A stretch of 64,000 nucleotides of DNA, from positions 682,001-746,000 of the forward strand of contig NZ_JANIGL010000003.1 in assembly GCF_024518675.1 (NCBI RefSeq), in the 5' to 3' direction. Positions 1 through 9,389 of the stretch are shown one piece after another; position 1 is the first letter of the stretch; every line of letters starts with the position of its first letter. Source of the DNA: Pseudoalteromonas shioyasakiensis (lineage in GTDB: Bacteria; Pseudomonadota; Gammaproteobacteria; Enterobacterales; Alteromonadaceae). Made by a program: the position numbers and the translations under genes. Below the pieces are notes generated by a model. It searched no databases. It was given only the letters and a program-made list of their open reading frames with translations, and was not told the DNA's origin.

Positions 1-1815
1 AATACCTTCAAACTCTTTAGTACCGTATACGTTCCACTGCGCCAGCTCTGAATCTAAACCGGTATCAAATAGCGCGGCATTGTGACCAACATGTGAGTTC
101 CATGCACCATGCAAGTCATACGACATAATATTTACATAATCGAGGTATTTAACAGTTTGGAACGTTTCCATACCACGTAGTAAATAACCTGATGACGGAG
201 AAGCAATGGTTAATAAATAGTGTTTACCAGCAGCTTCACCAGCAATATCTAATTCTTCACGAAGCTTTTTCATCAGCACTTGATATGATGCGTTCAAACC
301 TGCACGACGTGCATTTGAGATAGGAAAATCATCAGGGTGACCTGAATCATTCATTGAAGACGGGTACTCATAATCGATATCAACACCGTCAAAGCCATAC
401 TTTTCAATAAACTCAACCGAGCTCTTAGCAAATGCGTTAATGCCTACATGGTTAACCGAGCCATCAGCGTTTGTTGTCATAGTATAAAAACCACCACTTT
501 CAACACGGCCAGTATCATCAAAATAACCACCCGTTTCAGCCCAGCCACCAACAGATACTAAGGTTTTTACATGTGGATGTTGTTTTTTATATTTGTTTAG
601 TAGATTGAAGTGACCTTTATAAGCAAATTCAGGGTCCATTTCAGCGCCAACCACACCAGGCCATTCCATATTAGTCGCTGGGTTACCTGCGGCATTAGGA
701 TCGCCAATTGATACTTTATTGTTGGCATCAACATGGGCAAAGGCATAGTTGATATGGGTAATTTTATCCCATGGAATATCATTTACTAAGTAGCTTGGTT
801 GGCCATTTGCGCCATTTCGCCAGCTGGTAAAGTAACCAATAACACGACGCGGGTGATCTACGCCCATGATCTCACGGCCATCTGCATCATATACAGTACA
901 ATACGGCGTGTTTACACCTGGAGTTTGATATAACCCCTGCGGGCGACAGTCAGTACCAGTTACGGGACCTGTGTTTTCTTCAACAACGGTTAACACTTTT
1001 GTCGTTTGCGCAGTTGCACCTTCATTATCAGTTACCGTCAAGGTAAAGGTTGCCTGGCCTAGCGCCGTTGCTTGCCATGCATAACTGCTTGCATCTGCAC
1101 TGGCTTGATGAACATCAACACCATTAGCAGCAAAACTCAATGCCGTTACTTGTCCATCACTATCACTACCTGAAAGCGCAAATACCACTTGTGAGCCAAC
1201 AATAAGTTGATCAGGTAAAGTACTAAACGAGATTGTCGCCACAGGCGCTTGATTAACAGGATCAACGATCACCGCATCAGACACACTAACCGTGTTTACA
1301 ACTTCTGCAGAAGACGCACCTTTGTCGTCTGTTGCTACCGCACTAATTTGATGAGTTCCAGCAACGGCGTCCCAACTAGTGCTAAACGGTGCAGTGGTAT
1401 CAACAGCCACTGAAGTTCCGTCAACAAAAAACTCAACACTCACCACAGACCCATCAGAGTCTGTTGCTTGCGCCGATATGACAACGCTGTCTTTATCGGC
1501 AAATTGAGAACCTTCTACGGGTGTCAAAGCAGTAACGCTTGGAATTTGATTTTCTGTGACAGCGCTGTCACAAACACCCAAATTTTTCCACTCTTGCCAT
1601 TGGCCAGAATTCTCCACAGGGTTTGCTTGTGTCCACCATTTAGCTTCATACGCACTACCTTGCGCTTGAACTTGGCTTCCACCTGTATGAGTTTGGCCTA
1701 CTTGCCAGGTTGTTAATGCACTGCAATCTACAGCTGCATGTGCATTTAAGCCTATCGCACTAAGTGATAAGGCACTTAGTTTGAAAGCATTTTTTATTAT
1801 ATTACGTGAGCTCAT
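1..1815 (-). CDS. Secreted GH18 chitinase with CBM5/12 and PKD-like domains (3' end off window)
   Basis: Secreted endo-acting chitinase that hydrolyses beta-1,4-GlcNAc polymers. The frame stays open from ATG 1815, preceded by GGAGGAG-like sequence, to the window edge, so at least 605 residues are present and the C-terminus is missing. Residues about 1-27 form a signal peptide ending AHA. Residues about 28-80 hold a CBM5/12 chitin-binding module with the aromatic AKWWTQ motif. Ig/PKD-like spacer repeats follow to about 285, and the GH18 barrel starts near 325. The family catalytic signature FDGVDIDYEYP is intact; the proton-donor Glu is about residue 483 (bases 367-369). The gene is monocistronic on this side. 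Multidomain chitinases of this layout are common in marine Alteromonadales. The family call is secure; processivity and exact substrate are not readable. Confidence 0.93.
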   Translation of the reverse strand, partial: MSSRNIIKNAFKLSALSLSAIGLNAHAAVDCSALTTWQVGQTHTGGSQVQAQGSAYEAKWWTQANPVENSGQWQEWKNLGVCDSAVTENQIPSVTALTPVEGSQFADKDSVVISAQATDSDGSVVSVEFFVDGTSVAVDTTAPFSTSWDAVAGTHQISAVATDDKGASSAEVVNTVSVSDAVIVDPVNQAPVATISFSTLPDQLIVGSQVVFALSGSDSDGQVTALSFAANGVDVHQASADASSYAWQATALGQATFTLTVTDNEGATAQTTKVLTVVEENTGPVTGTDCRPQGLYQTPGVNTPYCTVYDADGREIMGVDHPRRVIGYFTSWRNGANGQPSYLVNDIPWDKITHINYAFAHVDANNKVSIGDPNAAGNPATNMEWPGVVGAEMDPEFAYKGHFNLLNKYKKQHPHVKTLVSVGGWAETGGYFDDTGRVESGGFYTMTTNADGSVNHVGINAFAKSSVEFIEKYGFDGVDIDYEYPSSMNDSGHPDDFPISNARRAGLNASYQVLMKKLREELDIAGEAAGKHYLLTIASPSSGYLLRGMETFQTVKYLDYVNIMSYDLHGAWNSHVGHNAALFDTGLDSELAQWNVYGTKEFEGI

Positions 1816-2156
1816 TTGCTCCTCCGCCCAGGGGTTAAAGAATAACATTTATTTTACATTCATAACCAAAATAAACACAACTTACCTATACGTCAACAAA
1901 AACGATCAAATAACAAGGTCAACAATGGCAAATAAACAATACAAAGAAATGACAAAAATAAAAACTAGTAACACTTTAGAGCTACTAAAAAACCACTTCG
2001 TGTAAAGAAGGGGTAATTTTGCATAGAAAAAATGAACACAAGGTTAATGGATGGTTAACCATGAAAATCAAGCAGTTCCTAGGTGTGTAACCATCTTTAC
2101 GGGTACGTAAAGTGAGTTATCTGAACAAGAAGATGAATTATTGTAGGATATATAAC
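1816..2156. other. Intergenic region upstream of the chitinase
   Basis: About 340 bases of AT-rich sequence between the chitinase start and the arfA terminator. Short open frames here have no ribosome binding site or recognisable protein. It should carry the chitinase promoter on the minus strand, but I could not single out a convincing -35/-10 pair or operator. Confidence 0.5.
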
Positions 2157-2192
2157 CAAAAAAACCTGCTTAGAAAAAGATTGTCTAAGCAG
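2157..2192 (-). terminator. Rho-independent terminator of arfA
   Basis: Perfect 9-bp stem (CCTGCTTAG at 2165-2173 with its complement at 2184-2192). On the minus strand it is followed by a run of seven T (2158-2164). It lies about 48 bases downstream of the arfA stop codon, so here it is outside the reading frame. Confidence 0.8.
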
Positions 2193-2239
2193 GGTTAAAT
2201 TTTTGCTATTGCAGAAAGTGCTATTTGATCACAACTATT

Positions 2240-2440
2240 TTAAGCAGCGATTAAATAGGACTCTCGCCCTGAATGTTTATTATTACGTTGATATGACCCT
2301 TTGCCTTTTTTAGCTTTAACAATCTGTGGTTTAAATATTTTCGAGGTAACCAATGCTGCTAATGCATTATCACGGATCACACCGCGACCGATATCCACCG
2401 AGTTATTATTAGGCTGTTTGCCTCGTTTTTGCTTTTTCAT
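2240..2440 (-). CDS. arfA: Alternative ribosome-rescue factor ArfA
   Basis: Small basic protein of 66 residues. It rescues ribosomes stalled on non-stop mRNAs by recruiting release factor RF2, as a backup for tmRNA. The diagnostic core is present: IRDNALAAL near residues 22-30, then KKGKGSYQR at 44-52 and a basic KH segment, matching the E. coli ArfA core that binds the empty mRNA channel. The C-terminus ends soon after this core, so the hydrophobic tail of the long E. coli form is absent. In E. coli a hairpin within the 3' coding region yields a truncated non-stop arfA mRNA. Here the clear terminator is beyond the stop, and only a very weak 4-bp stem-loop is seen inside the frame, so tmRNA control may differ. 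The start ATG at 2440 follows AT-rich leader sequence. Confidence 0.85.
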   Translation of the reverse strand: MKKQKRGKQPNNNSVDIGRGVIRDNALAALVTSKIFKPQIVKAKKGKGSYQRNNKHSGRESYLIAA

Positions 2441-2538
2441 AATGTTTCCATTTTTAATTAATAGTCAGCAAGCACAATACGTGTACTTGCTGCGGATTGT
2501 AGAGTGTGCGCCTTAATTTGCAAGCAAAATAATTAAAA

Positions 2539-2979
2539 TTAAATAAGCTTAAAATCCCCTTGCATCACCGCAAAGTGACCAGGGAAAGAACAAAAGAATG
2601 TATACGATTTATCGGCACTTAATTGCTCGATTGAAAACTCAATTGTGGTCGAGGCTCCTCCACCAACGACTTCAGTGGCAGCCAATACTCGCGGATCATT
2701 CTGCGGTACATAGCGGTTATCAACTCCGGATTGCATACCTGCAATAGCCAGCTCTTGAACATCATCGCTGGCACTTAAAACCCAGTTATGGCCCATGATA
2801 TTGATGGGTAATTGACCTGTGTGAGTGAGGGTTAATTTAACGCTGTTACAGCTTTTATCAACCTCGAGTGACTTACTAGAGAATTGCATAGCATCATTAG
2901 CAGAGATACTTAGCTCACAATTAGCACTCGCTGCAAGCGAGAACATTAAAGAGCCGAATAAGAGCAGTGACTTAAACAT
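2539..2979 (-). CDS. azu: Azurin (periplasmic blue copper protein)
   Basis: 146-residue precursor of azurin, a periplasmic one-electron carrier of the cupredoxin fold. Residues 1 to about 19 are a signal peptide. The type-1 copper ligands are all visible: His64 in GHNW, Cys130 and His135 in FCSFPGH, and Met139. The mature protein starts with the expected NCE-type N-terminus, and Cys21/Cys44 match the conserved disulfide. The gene lies between the TonB receptor stop (73 bases upstream) and arfA and reads in the same direction as both. Two Fur-box-like inverted repeats lie in the short upstream gap. Confidence 0.93.
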   Translation of the reverse strand: MFKSLLLFGSLMFSLAASANCELSISANDAMQFSSKSLEVDKSCNSVKLTLTHTGQLPINIMGHNWVLSASDDVQELAIAGMQSGVDNRYVPQNDPRVLAATEVVGGGASTTIEFSIEQLSADKSYTFFCSFPGHFAVMQGDFKLI

Positions 2980-2992
2980 AACAAACCTTAAA

Positions 2993-3033
2993 TGAGAATA
3001 ATTACCAACAGACTATACTGATATTAATTCTCA
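2993..3033 (-). promoter_or_regulatory. Two candidate Fur-like boxes upstream of azurin
   Basis: Within the 73-base gap before azurin are two 7-1-7 inverted repeats: TGAGAATAATTACCA (2993-3007) and TGATATTAATTCTCA (3019-3033). Each differs from the Fur consensus halves TGATAAT/ATTATCA at two of 14 positions. AT-rich DNA gives chance matches, so this is suggestive only. Fur control would link azurin to iron status. Confidence 0.4.
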
Positions 3034-3052
3034 TTCAAGGTTAAAGCTACTT

Positions 3053-5590
3053 TTAAAAGCTAAAGCTTACTTTTGCATAATAAGTCATACCATCAAAGCC
3101 ATACGGCAATGCTCTTACAGGGTATTTAAATGCTTGATTGGTTATAAAATCGAGAGCTTCATCTTGGCCTAATTCATCAGGTGTTACATCAAACAAATTA
3201 TCTACGCCAACATTTAGTGTTAAAGATTCATTTAATTCATAACCCAGGTTTACATCAACCAATACAGCTGACTCAACGACGCTGGTATCTTTAAACTCAC
3301 CTGTTGGCGATAATTCATCTGGTAAGCCAATATGATCATTGCCAAAATATTTCACATCAGTTTTGCCAAAATAATTAAACCGCAACATAGCACTGATCAC
3401 ATCACGCTCATAATCAAAGGTTAAGGTGCCACGCTCACCTGGTTGGCCATCGGTTAAAAAACTCCGTTGAATATCATCTAATGCAATACTTTGTGGGATC
3501 CCTTCTGGTGCGTTCACGTTATCAATTTCAGTTTTATTTAAGTTACCCGCAAAAGTAGCTGAGAAATTTCCATCATATAAATCAGTACGATATGAGGCAA
3601 TAATATCTACACCTTTAGTGGTGGAATCCACAGAGTTCGAAAAATAAGCGGCTTGATCAGCGCCTGTTTGTTCAAGTGCAACCACAGCTTCGGGACTAAA
3701 TGCCACATCACTGGCTGATAAAAAGCTGCCTAAAGTAATACGATCTTTAATGGCTGTATGGTAAAAATCAACAGTAAGTGATAACTCACTGCTAACATCA
3801 TAGACAAAACCAAAACTTAAATTTTCTGAGCTTTCCAGCTCTAAACTATCAACACCCAATGCAGCAGGAAAATCTGAGCCTGCTGTAGCAATAAATGATT
3901 GCTCAAGTACACCACCGGCCCCCAAGTTTGTGGTGTAAGCTGTGTAAGCACTTTGCTGTAATGAGGGCGCTCTAAAACCGGTCGATATTGCACCGCGAAT
4001 AGCAAAGTCATCTGTAAACTCATAACGCGAGGCCAATTTACCAATTAAATCATCGCCCGCATCAGAGAAGTCTTCATAGCGCACAGCTGCACTGACATTC
4101 CAGGCATCGGTAATCATGGTTTCTGCATCAACATAAAGTGCATAACTATCACGGCTTTGCTCGTTTGAAGCCTCAGGTCTTAAACCGTTATAAGCCTGAA
4201 AGCCGCACTCAGCAAACTGGCTAGAATCGTTTACCGCAGGATAAGATGTATCCATATTTGCTAAGCCACACGCATAAGATGCTTCTTCACCCGGCACTAT
4301 CTGGTAATTTTCTTTACGGTACTCAGCACCAAATGACAAATACACAGGCTCACTACGACCAATATCAATAATCCCATTTATATCTGCATTAACCGTGGTT
4401 TGATCAAAACGAAAACCACCCGAGTAGCCCCCATTCGGACCCGCATTAGCTGCAATATTAGCATCTGATGCATCAGGGTTATTAAACACATATTCAGCGG
4501 CATACGAAGCATTTAATGTGTTGCGTGAGGTAAAATCATATTGGTTTTCACCATACAATGCAGAAACGTCATAACCCCAATCAGGATTAATATCTCCTTT
4601 TACTCCCAAAGCAAATGAAAGATCTTGTGCCTCGTTATAAATACGCGGTAAAAAGCCATCACTATACACTTGGGTAACATTTTTATTTTCTTGATCAAAG
4701 TTACGATAAAAGCCATTGCCAAGTGCTGTACGCTCTGAATAGCCACCAAACGAATAAAGCTCAGCGTCCCCCATAGGTAATGCCATATTATAAAATAACG
4801 AAGTAAATTCACTGGCTGAATTACCTTGGCCCCAGCGTACATCCTCTGAAAGAGTGCCATACGGCACATCAAGCGATCCACCTATATCTCGCTCAGCTCG
4901 GTTAGTTCCATCGGCATCGCGATACTCAAGTGATAGGTTTATAAACCCACCTTCATCGCCTAAATCAAAGCCGCGATTTAACCCCATTGAAACAGTATCA
5001 CCATCCCCTTCACCCGTGCTGCCCATCTGCACATAACCAGTTGTGATGCCTGTTGAGTCATTTAAGGAAAGGTTGATCACACCCGCAATTGCATCAGAGC
5101 CATAACGTGCAGCAGCGCCATCACGTAATACTTCAACGCCATTTAATGCAGACAGCGGTATCGCATTCATATCCGTACCTGCCGCACCCGCGCCCACAGT
5201 GCCTACAAGGCCAAAAATTGATTGGTTATGGCGGCGTTTACCATTCACTAAAACCAAAGTTTGATCAGGTTGTAGCCCACGCAATGTTGCAGGGCGGAAT
5301 AAATCCGAACCATCAGAAACTTGAGTACGAGAAAAATTAAATGACGGCGCTGTCGCTTGTAAACTTTGGCCAAGCTCAGTAAAACCGCCTTTATTTAATG
5401 TATCTGCATCAATTAAATCGATTGGTGAAGATGACTCAGTTACTGTACGGTTTGAAACTCGCGATCCTAAAACCGAGATTTGTTCGATATTTTTATCTGC
5501 TGTGATTTGCGCATCTTGCGCCATAATTACTGGCGCATTGAACGCCAAGCCAACAGCTATTGCGATGGTGTTAAAACGGTGTGTTGTCAT
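3053..5590 (-). CDS. TonB-dependent outer-membrane receptor
   Basis: 845-residue TonB-dependent receptor for energised uptake of a ligand across the outer membrane. Residues 1-24 are a signal peptide ending IMAQ. A TonB-box-like segment (IEQISVLGSR) follows near residue 35. The plug domain (about 50-180) has the typical LRGLQPDQTLVLVNGKRR and GVEVLRDGAAARYGSDAIAG motifs, and a long beta-barrel ends with the terminal Phe outer-membrane signature (VSFSF). No transporter or degradative genes adjoin it, so the substrate cannot be assigned; azurin is downstream on the same strand. The 300-base upstream gap shows no clear Fur box. The ATG at 5590 is the natural start because it places the signal peptide correctly. 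Confidence 0.92.
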   Translation of the reverse strand: MTTHRFNTIAIAVGLAFNAPVIMAQDAQITADKNIEQISVLGSRVSNRTVTESSSPIDLIDADTLNKGGFTELGQSLQATAPSFNFSRTQVSDGSDLFRPATLRGLQPDQTLVLVNGKRRHNQSIFGLVGTVGAGAAGTDMNAIPLSALNGVEVLRDGAAARYGSDAIAGVINLSLNDSTGITTGYVQMGSTGEGDGDTVSMGLNRGFDLGDEGGFINLSLEYRDADGTNRAERDIGGSLDVPYGTLSEDVRWGQGNSASEFTSLFYNMALPMGDAELYSFGGYSERTALGNGFYRNFDQENKNVTQVYSDGFLPRIYNEAQDLSFALGVKGDINPDWGYDVSALYGENQYDFTSRNTLNASYAAEYVFNNPDASDANIAANAGPNGGYSGGFRFDQTTVNADINGIIDIGRSEPVYLSFGAEYRKENYQIVPGEEASYACGLANMDTSYPAVNDSSQFAECGFQAYNGLRPEASNEQSRDSYALYVDAETMITDAWNVSAAVRYEDFSDAGDDLIGKLASRYEFTDDFAIRGAISTGFRAPSLQQSAYTAYTTNLGAGGVLEQSFIATAGSDFPAALGVDSLELESSENLSFGFVYDVSSELSLTVDFYHTAIKDRITLGSFLSASDVAFSPEAVVALEQTGADQAAYFSNSVDSTTKGVDIIASYRTDLYDGNFSATFAGNLNKTEIDNVNAPEGIPQSIALDDIQRSFLTDGQPGERGTLTFDYERDVISAMLRFNYFGKTDVKYFGNDHIGLPDELSPTGEFKDTSVVESAVLVDVNLGYELNESLTLNVGVDNLFDVTPDELGQDEALDFITNQAFKYPVRALPYGFDGMTYYAKVSFSF

Positions 5591-5829
5591 GTGTATTCGA
5601 CCCTGTCATTCATCCTTGCCTATGGATTGCAACATTGGCAAGTTGATTTAAAATTATTGGTTTAGTTCGTTATTTAAAAAACCTGCACGCTAGGCACTAA
5701 ACAACGTCTTGGGAACATCCTAGCAACATCTGTATATAAAAAGAAACACATTTAGCTACGACGATGGTCGAAATATGCATTTTTTATCTAAATATCTCAT
5801 TATAAAATCATTTTGATTGAAAATTAGAC

Positions 5830-5858
5830 AAAAAAAAGCATGATTATTCAAATCATGC
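5830..5858 (-). terminator. Terminator of the UPF0149 gene
   Basis: Perfect 8-bp stem GCATGATT (5838-5845) with its complement at 5851-5858. On the minus strand a T tract follows (5831-5837). It sits about 30 bases beyond the stop of the UPF0149 gene. The other side has only four T, so it may work weakly in both directions. Confidence 0.75.
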
Positions 5859-5889
5859 TTTTGTTAAACTTTATCTCACCTAGAAATAG

Positions 5890-6540
5890 TTAACCTTCTT
5901 CTTCCCACAGAGCGAGCTTTTCATCTTCGAGCATCAACGCCATGGACGCTATCGACACTAAGCTGTCATCTAAGCCATCGTACAACACGTTAAAACCATT
6001 GGTTAACGTGTCAGGCTCAGGGTGCTCTTTGAGCGCATCAGGCCACATTGCAAAGGTTGCAAGTAAATTAAGCGTAGCCTCAAAGTTATCAATAAATAGC
6101 TGACCCTCTGTTTGCGTTTCAGCGTGTTGTTTATCTACATTCAGTAAAAAATTAAAATCTTGCTGCCACACTTCTTGATTGACTAAATAAGCTGCTAAGT
6201 AACCGCTACACCAATGTTGTAAATCTCTACTAGGTGCTCTCGCATCAGTGGCATGTGGGTATAATTGCTTTAATAAATGAGCTTGTTCAACTTGTGCTTC
6301 AGTCACGTTATCTAATACAGTGATCAACGCATCGCGCTCTTTTGAATCATTCATTAATAAGTTATACGCTTGCTCGTTTTCATCAGCAATGTAATTGGCG
6401 ATCACTGACTCACCAAAAAACTCAGAGCATGCCAAAATTCCACTCATAAACCCTAATATATGATGAGTGTTGACTTCATTAGTCTCATTTTGCTGGCGTA
6501 AAAACTCTTCAAGCACCAGTATGCTTTTTTCGTTGATCAT
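5890..6540 (-). CDS. UPF0149 (YecA/YgfB) family protein
   Basis: 216-residue cytoplasmic protein of the UPF0149 family. The family features visible are the all-helical layout, the early HHILGFMSGILAC segment (about residues 26-38) and the central LQHWCSGYLAAYL motif. It lacks the C-terminal metal-binding SEC-C tail of long YecA proteins, so it resembles the YgfB-like short form. Family function is poorly defined; YgfB affects gene regulation in Pseudomonas, but transferring that role here is not justified. It is monocistronic with its own terminator and is separated by about 120 bases from the histidine kinase gene upstream. Confidence 0.75.
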   Translation of the reverse strand: MINEKSILVLEEFLRQQNETNEVNTHHILGFMSGILACSEFFGESVIANYIADENEQAYNLLMNDSKERDALITVLDNVTEAQVEQAHLLKQLYPHATDARAPSRDLQHWCSGYLAAYLVNQEVWQQDFNFLLNVDKQHAETQTEGQLFIDNFEATLNLLATFAMWPDALKEHPEPDTLTNGFNVLYDGLDDSLVSIASMALMLEDEKLALWEEEG

Positions 6541-6661
6541 TCATTAGTCCTTTTCATTAAACTGTACTAAAGCTGATCACCACACTAGTAGTTAAATGGT
6601 TTAAATTCAAACAATTTTCGTTAAAATTATGGCAATAATGAATAATTAACCCTAACGCTCA

Positions 6662-7615
6662 TTAATTACTAATCACAGGAAAATAACAACACACCTGAGT
6701 GCCTTGATTCTCCTCGCTGCGTATTTCAATGACTCCTTGGTGATCAGTCACCATAGAGTAAACCAATGACATCCCCATGCCGGTTCCTGTGCCAACCGGT
6801 TTAGTGGTAAAAAACGGATTAAAAACCTGCGCCTTGGTATCTTCATTCATACCACAGCCGTTATCAGTCACCGTAAGGGTAATTTTGTCATCAACAAAGC
6901 CGGTATATACCTGAATATGCCCTTCTTTGTTGCTCGCCACATCACAAGCCTGCTTGGCATTAATCAATAAATTAACCATAACTTGATTAATCGTCGCCAA
7001 ATTACACCATGTCAGTGGCAGGGCATTGAGATCAGTAGTCACTTGGCAACTGCTCAGCTGATTTTTAAGTAGTTTAAGTGCATTTTTTACGCTGTCTGTC
7101 ATATCAGCAAGCTGCTTTTCATTATTACTTGGCCGCGCAAAATTCAATAAATTCCGTACAATTGAATTTATCCGCCTAAGTCCTTCATGACTATCGTCAG
7201 TCAACTCCTGTATATCCACTCGTAGCTGAGCAAATGAATGTAAGGCTTGTAACGACTGTACTTCATGTTTTAGCTCATTCGCTGTAATACTACCGGTCAT
7301 AAACTGCTCATTTAACAACAACAGTTTATCAATCACTAATCGCGTCCCCTTTAAACATTCAATATTACTCATGGCATAAGCAAGCGGATTATTTATTTCA
7401 TGAGCTATCCCCGCAGAAAGAGTGCCTAGAGTTGCCATTTTTTCGGCTTGAATAAATAATTGTTGCTGATGTTCTAAATCAGCAACATTTTTGACAAGCT
7501 CCTGATTCAATGCATACAGTACGCGGCTTTTATCTTCAAGCAGTTGCTCTGCTTCCATGCGGGCAGCACGTTCTCTCAAATACGCTTGTTGATATTCATC
7601 ATTATGATCTGTCAT
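6662..7615 (-). CDS. Soluble histidine kinase partnered with H-NOX (HnoK-like)
   Basis: 317-residue cytoplasmic sensor kinase without membrane segments or its own sensor domain. An N-terminal coiled-coil (1-60) leads into a HisKA domain with the H-box AGIAHEINNPLAY, phosphorylated His72. The ATPase domain has the N-box (NLLINAKQAC), G1 (DNGCGM) and G2 (GTGTGMGMSLVY) motifs. The gene overlaps the H-NOX gene by 14 bases, which implies co-translation. In Shewanella and related species a NO-free H-NOX permits, and NO-bound H-NOX inhibits, autophosphorylation of such a kinase, which then feeds c-di-GMP-related regulators. That role is inferred here from context. The likely output nearby is the divergent REC/HD-GYP protein at 9390. 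Confidence 0.88.
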   Translation of the reverse strand: MTDHNDEYQQAYLRERAARMEAEQLLEDKSRVLYALNQELVKNVADLEHQQQLFIQAEKMATLGTLSAGIAHEINNPLAYAMSNIECLKGTRLVIDKLLLLNEQFMTGSITANELKHEVQSLQALHSFAQLRVDIQELTDDSHEGLRRINSIVRNLLNFARPSNNEKQLADMTDSVKNALKLLKNQLSSCQVTTDLNALPLTWCNLATINQVMVNLLINAKQACDVASNKEGHIQVYTGFVDDKITLTVTDNGCGMNEDTKAQVFNPFFTTKPVGTGTGMGMSLVYSMVTDHQGVIEIRSEENQGTQVCCYFPVISN

Positions 7616-8165
7616 GGCTTTTTAGTCGTTTATAGTAAATATTTAAGGTGCATTCAGCATCACCACGATGCTGACACTGGGGGTGCTCTATGTTAATTTG
7701 CATATTAAAATGTTCCGCGGCCCCATAAATTAAACCCTCAGCTAAAATACAGAGTTTACGTGGTGAACTATAATGCATTTCAATGTAACCAGGCTCTATC
7801 ATCATACAGCGCATCGTAGGTAAGTTTGCCCCTTGATGCAGCTTATTGACCTCTTTATGAATAACGTTATGTATATTTAAAATTAACGCTTCAAAATGCT
7901 GATATCGACTAACCACCACCTGATAATGCTGCATTAAGTGAGAAAACAAATGCCGACCAAATAAACTAATTACAACCGCCTGTTCTAATTCTAATTCCTC
8001 ACAAATATCTGCAACGAGTGCGTTAAGCTCTGCATCGGGGTAATCATTAACAGAGACATAACAACGGCCTTTAGGGGCATTTTTCACAAGTAAGGCATTC
8101 CAATACCCCATATCTCTGTGCTGCAACACTAAACTTTCTAAAGCTTGGAAAATACTCCCTTTCAT
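7602..8165 (-). CDS. H-NOX haem nitric-oxide sensor
   Basis: 187-residue H-NOX (HNOB) domain protein that binds haem and senses NO. The start MKGSIFQALE and the GYWNALL and YVSVNDYPDAEL segments are characteristic. Proximal haem ligand His103 (NVIHKEV) and the YxSxR haem-propionate motif (Tyr132, Ser134, Arg136) are intact. Cys139, His161, Cys164 and Cys172 are also present, coinciding in position with the zinc/thiol site described for Shewanella H-NOX. It could therefore also respond to thiol oxidation. The gene starts inside the 3' end of the HDOD gene (ATGA overlap) and ends inside the kinase gene, so the three form one operon. Confidence 0.94.
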   Translation of the reverse strand: MKGSIFQALESLVLQHRDMGYWNALLVKNAPKGRCYVSVNDYPDAELNALVADICEELELEQAVVISLFGRHLFSHLMQHYQVVVSRYQHFEALILNIHNVIHKEVNKLHQGANLPTMRCMMIEPGYIEMHYSSPRKLCILAEGLIYGAAEHFNMQINIEHPQCQHRGDAECTLNIYYKRLKSHDRS

Positions 8166-9274
8166 TTTTTAGGGCACTCCAGTAGTTCATCATTTTCTTT
8201 AAGCTGCTGTAGCAATTCATACTCTGAATCTTCAAATTCAGTCAACGCTTCGCAGGGAGATTTTTTAGCTAAATAATGAACAGCCATTTCAATGCTCGTT
8301 ACTTGGCTTAATTTTTCTGGGAGCAACATGTTCTCGGTGATCGTTGATGAAAACCCCCATAGGTTTAAAATATAAGCGGCCACCAACTCTTCATTTAGCG
8401 TCGCTTGTTCACTTGAGGTCTTTGCCAAAACGGCTAATGCCATAGCACCCACACCACTCAGTAAACCCAATATAAATACCGTATCTTTTTGCCTTGTGGA
8501 TAAATTGAGTTGTTTTGCCAATTCACGCGCTTGTTTTGCACGCGCAAATGCATTCGTTGAAATTGCTGCAAGCTGTTGTTCTGATAATGTATGTTGATAA
8601 TGACTGTGCGCCTCGGTATGAACAACTAATGCATGGCAAGCCGACGTACCAATTCTTGCTAGCGCTTGTTTTAGATTAACAGTCTCACTAGAAAATCCTA
8701 AAAAAGCTGAATTAGCAGTTTGGATCACCTTGCCACTTAAAAAAGGATCGTTAGATATCAAATCAGCAATAACAGGGATTTCCACCGGGTTTGCTGTAAA
8801 TGCCGACATTATTGCTGCAATTTGCTGGCGCATTACGGGCAAACCATTCATTTTCCCTAAGACACTTTTTGTCGCTGTATCAATTGCTAAGCTTTGTATT
8901 TTTGCAGTGCAGTTTATGACATGCCTTAAGTCAGCATGGCTATAAGGTTTAGCTAAACAAAAATGAATATTATCATTTAACTGCCAATCCCAGCTTGTAG
9001 TCGTCGCGCCCTTTAATAAGCAGCGAATGGTTAACGGACATTGCTGCTGTAATAAAGTAAGCCACTGATGAGCTTGTTGTTCATTTTCAATACCCACACC
9101 CACGAATGCTATATCAAAATGCGAATTTATAAATTTATGCTGGTGTAATTGTTGCGCTGGAATTGCTGTAATTTGCAGTGATGAATCAATGTGCTGCAAT
9201 GCTTTACCAAGCGCTCTTAGTAAAAGCGGGTCACTTTCGACAATAACTAATGTAAGGCTGTGGGCAATGGGCAT
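8162..9274 (-). CDS. HDOD-domain signalling protein with degenerate receiver domain
   Basis: 370 residues. Residues about 7-125 have the receiver (REC) fold pattern, including a LAKPYSHADL segment matching the conserved Lys-Pro. Gly59 stands where the phosphoacceptor Asp is expected (FDIAFVGVG), so it probably cannot be phosphorylated. Residues about 140-340 form an HDOD domain (LPVMRQQIAAIMSAF, IADLISNDPFLSGKVIQTANSA, ALARIGTSACHALV). HDOD domains are non-catalytic relatives of HD proteins used as signalling scaffolds. It is first in the operon with H-NOX and the kinase. No HDOD member is known to me in the studied Shewanella H-NOX network, so its role here is open. ATG at 9274 was chosen as start; it gives the complete REC beta1. 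Confidence 0.82.
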   Translation of the reverse strand: MPIAHSLTLVIVESDPLLLRALGKALQHIDSSLQITAIPAQQLHQHKFINSHFDIAFVGVGIENEQQAHQWLTLLQQQCPLTIRCLLKGATTTSWDWQLNDNIHFCLAKPYSHADLRHVINCTAKIQSLAIDTATKSVLGKMNGLPVMRQQIAAIMSAFTANPVEIPVIADLISNDPFLSGKVIQTANSAFLGFSSETVNLKQALARIGTSACHALVVHTEAHSHYQHTLSEQQLAAISTNAFARAKQARELAKQLNLSTRQKDTVFILGLLSGVGAMALAVLAKTSSEQATLNEELVAAYILNLWGFSSTITENMLLPEKLSQVTSIEMAVHYLAKKSPCEALTEFEDSEYELLQQLKENDELLECPKK

Positions 9275-9389
9275 TTAATTCTTAAAATAACGACTTTTTA
9301 TAAAATTAGCACAAATTAAGTTTATTACACGTTTCTAAAGTCGGTTTCACACGCTATGTTTAAACTATATAAGGAAACAAGGTGTTGAT

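Noticed and set aside
1468..2005. Open frames on the plus strand across the chitinase 5' end and upstream region
   Set aside because: Antisense to a well supported chitinase frame or in AT-rich non-coding DNA; no ribosome sites or motifs.
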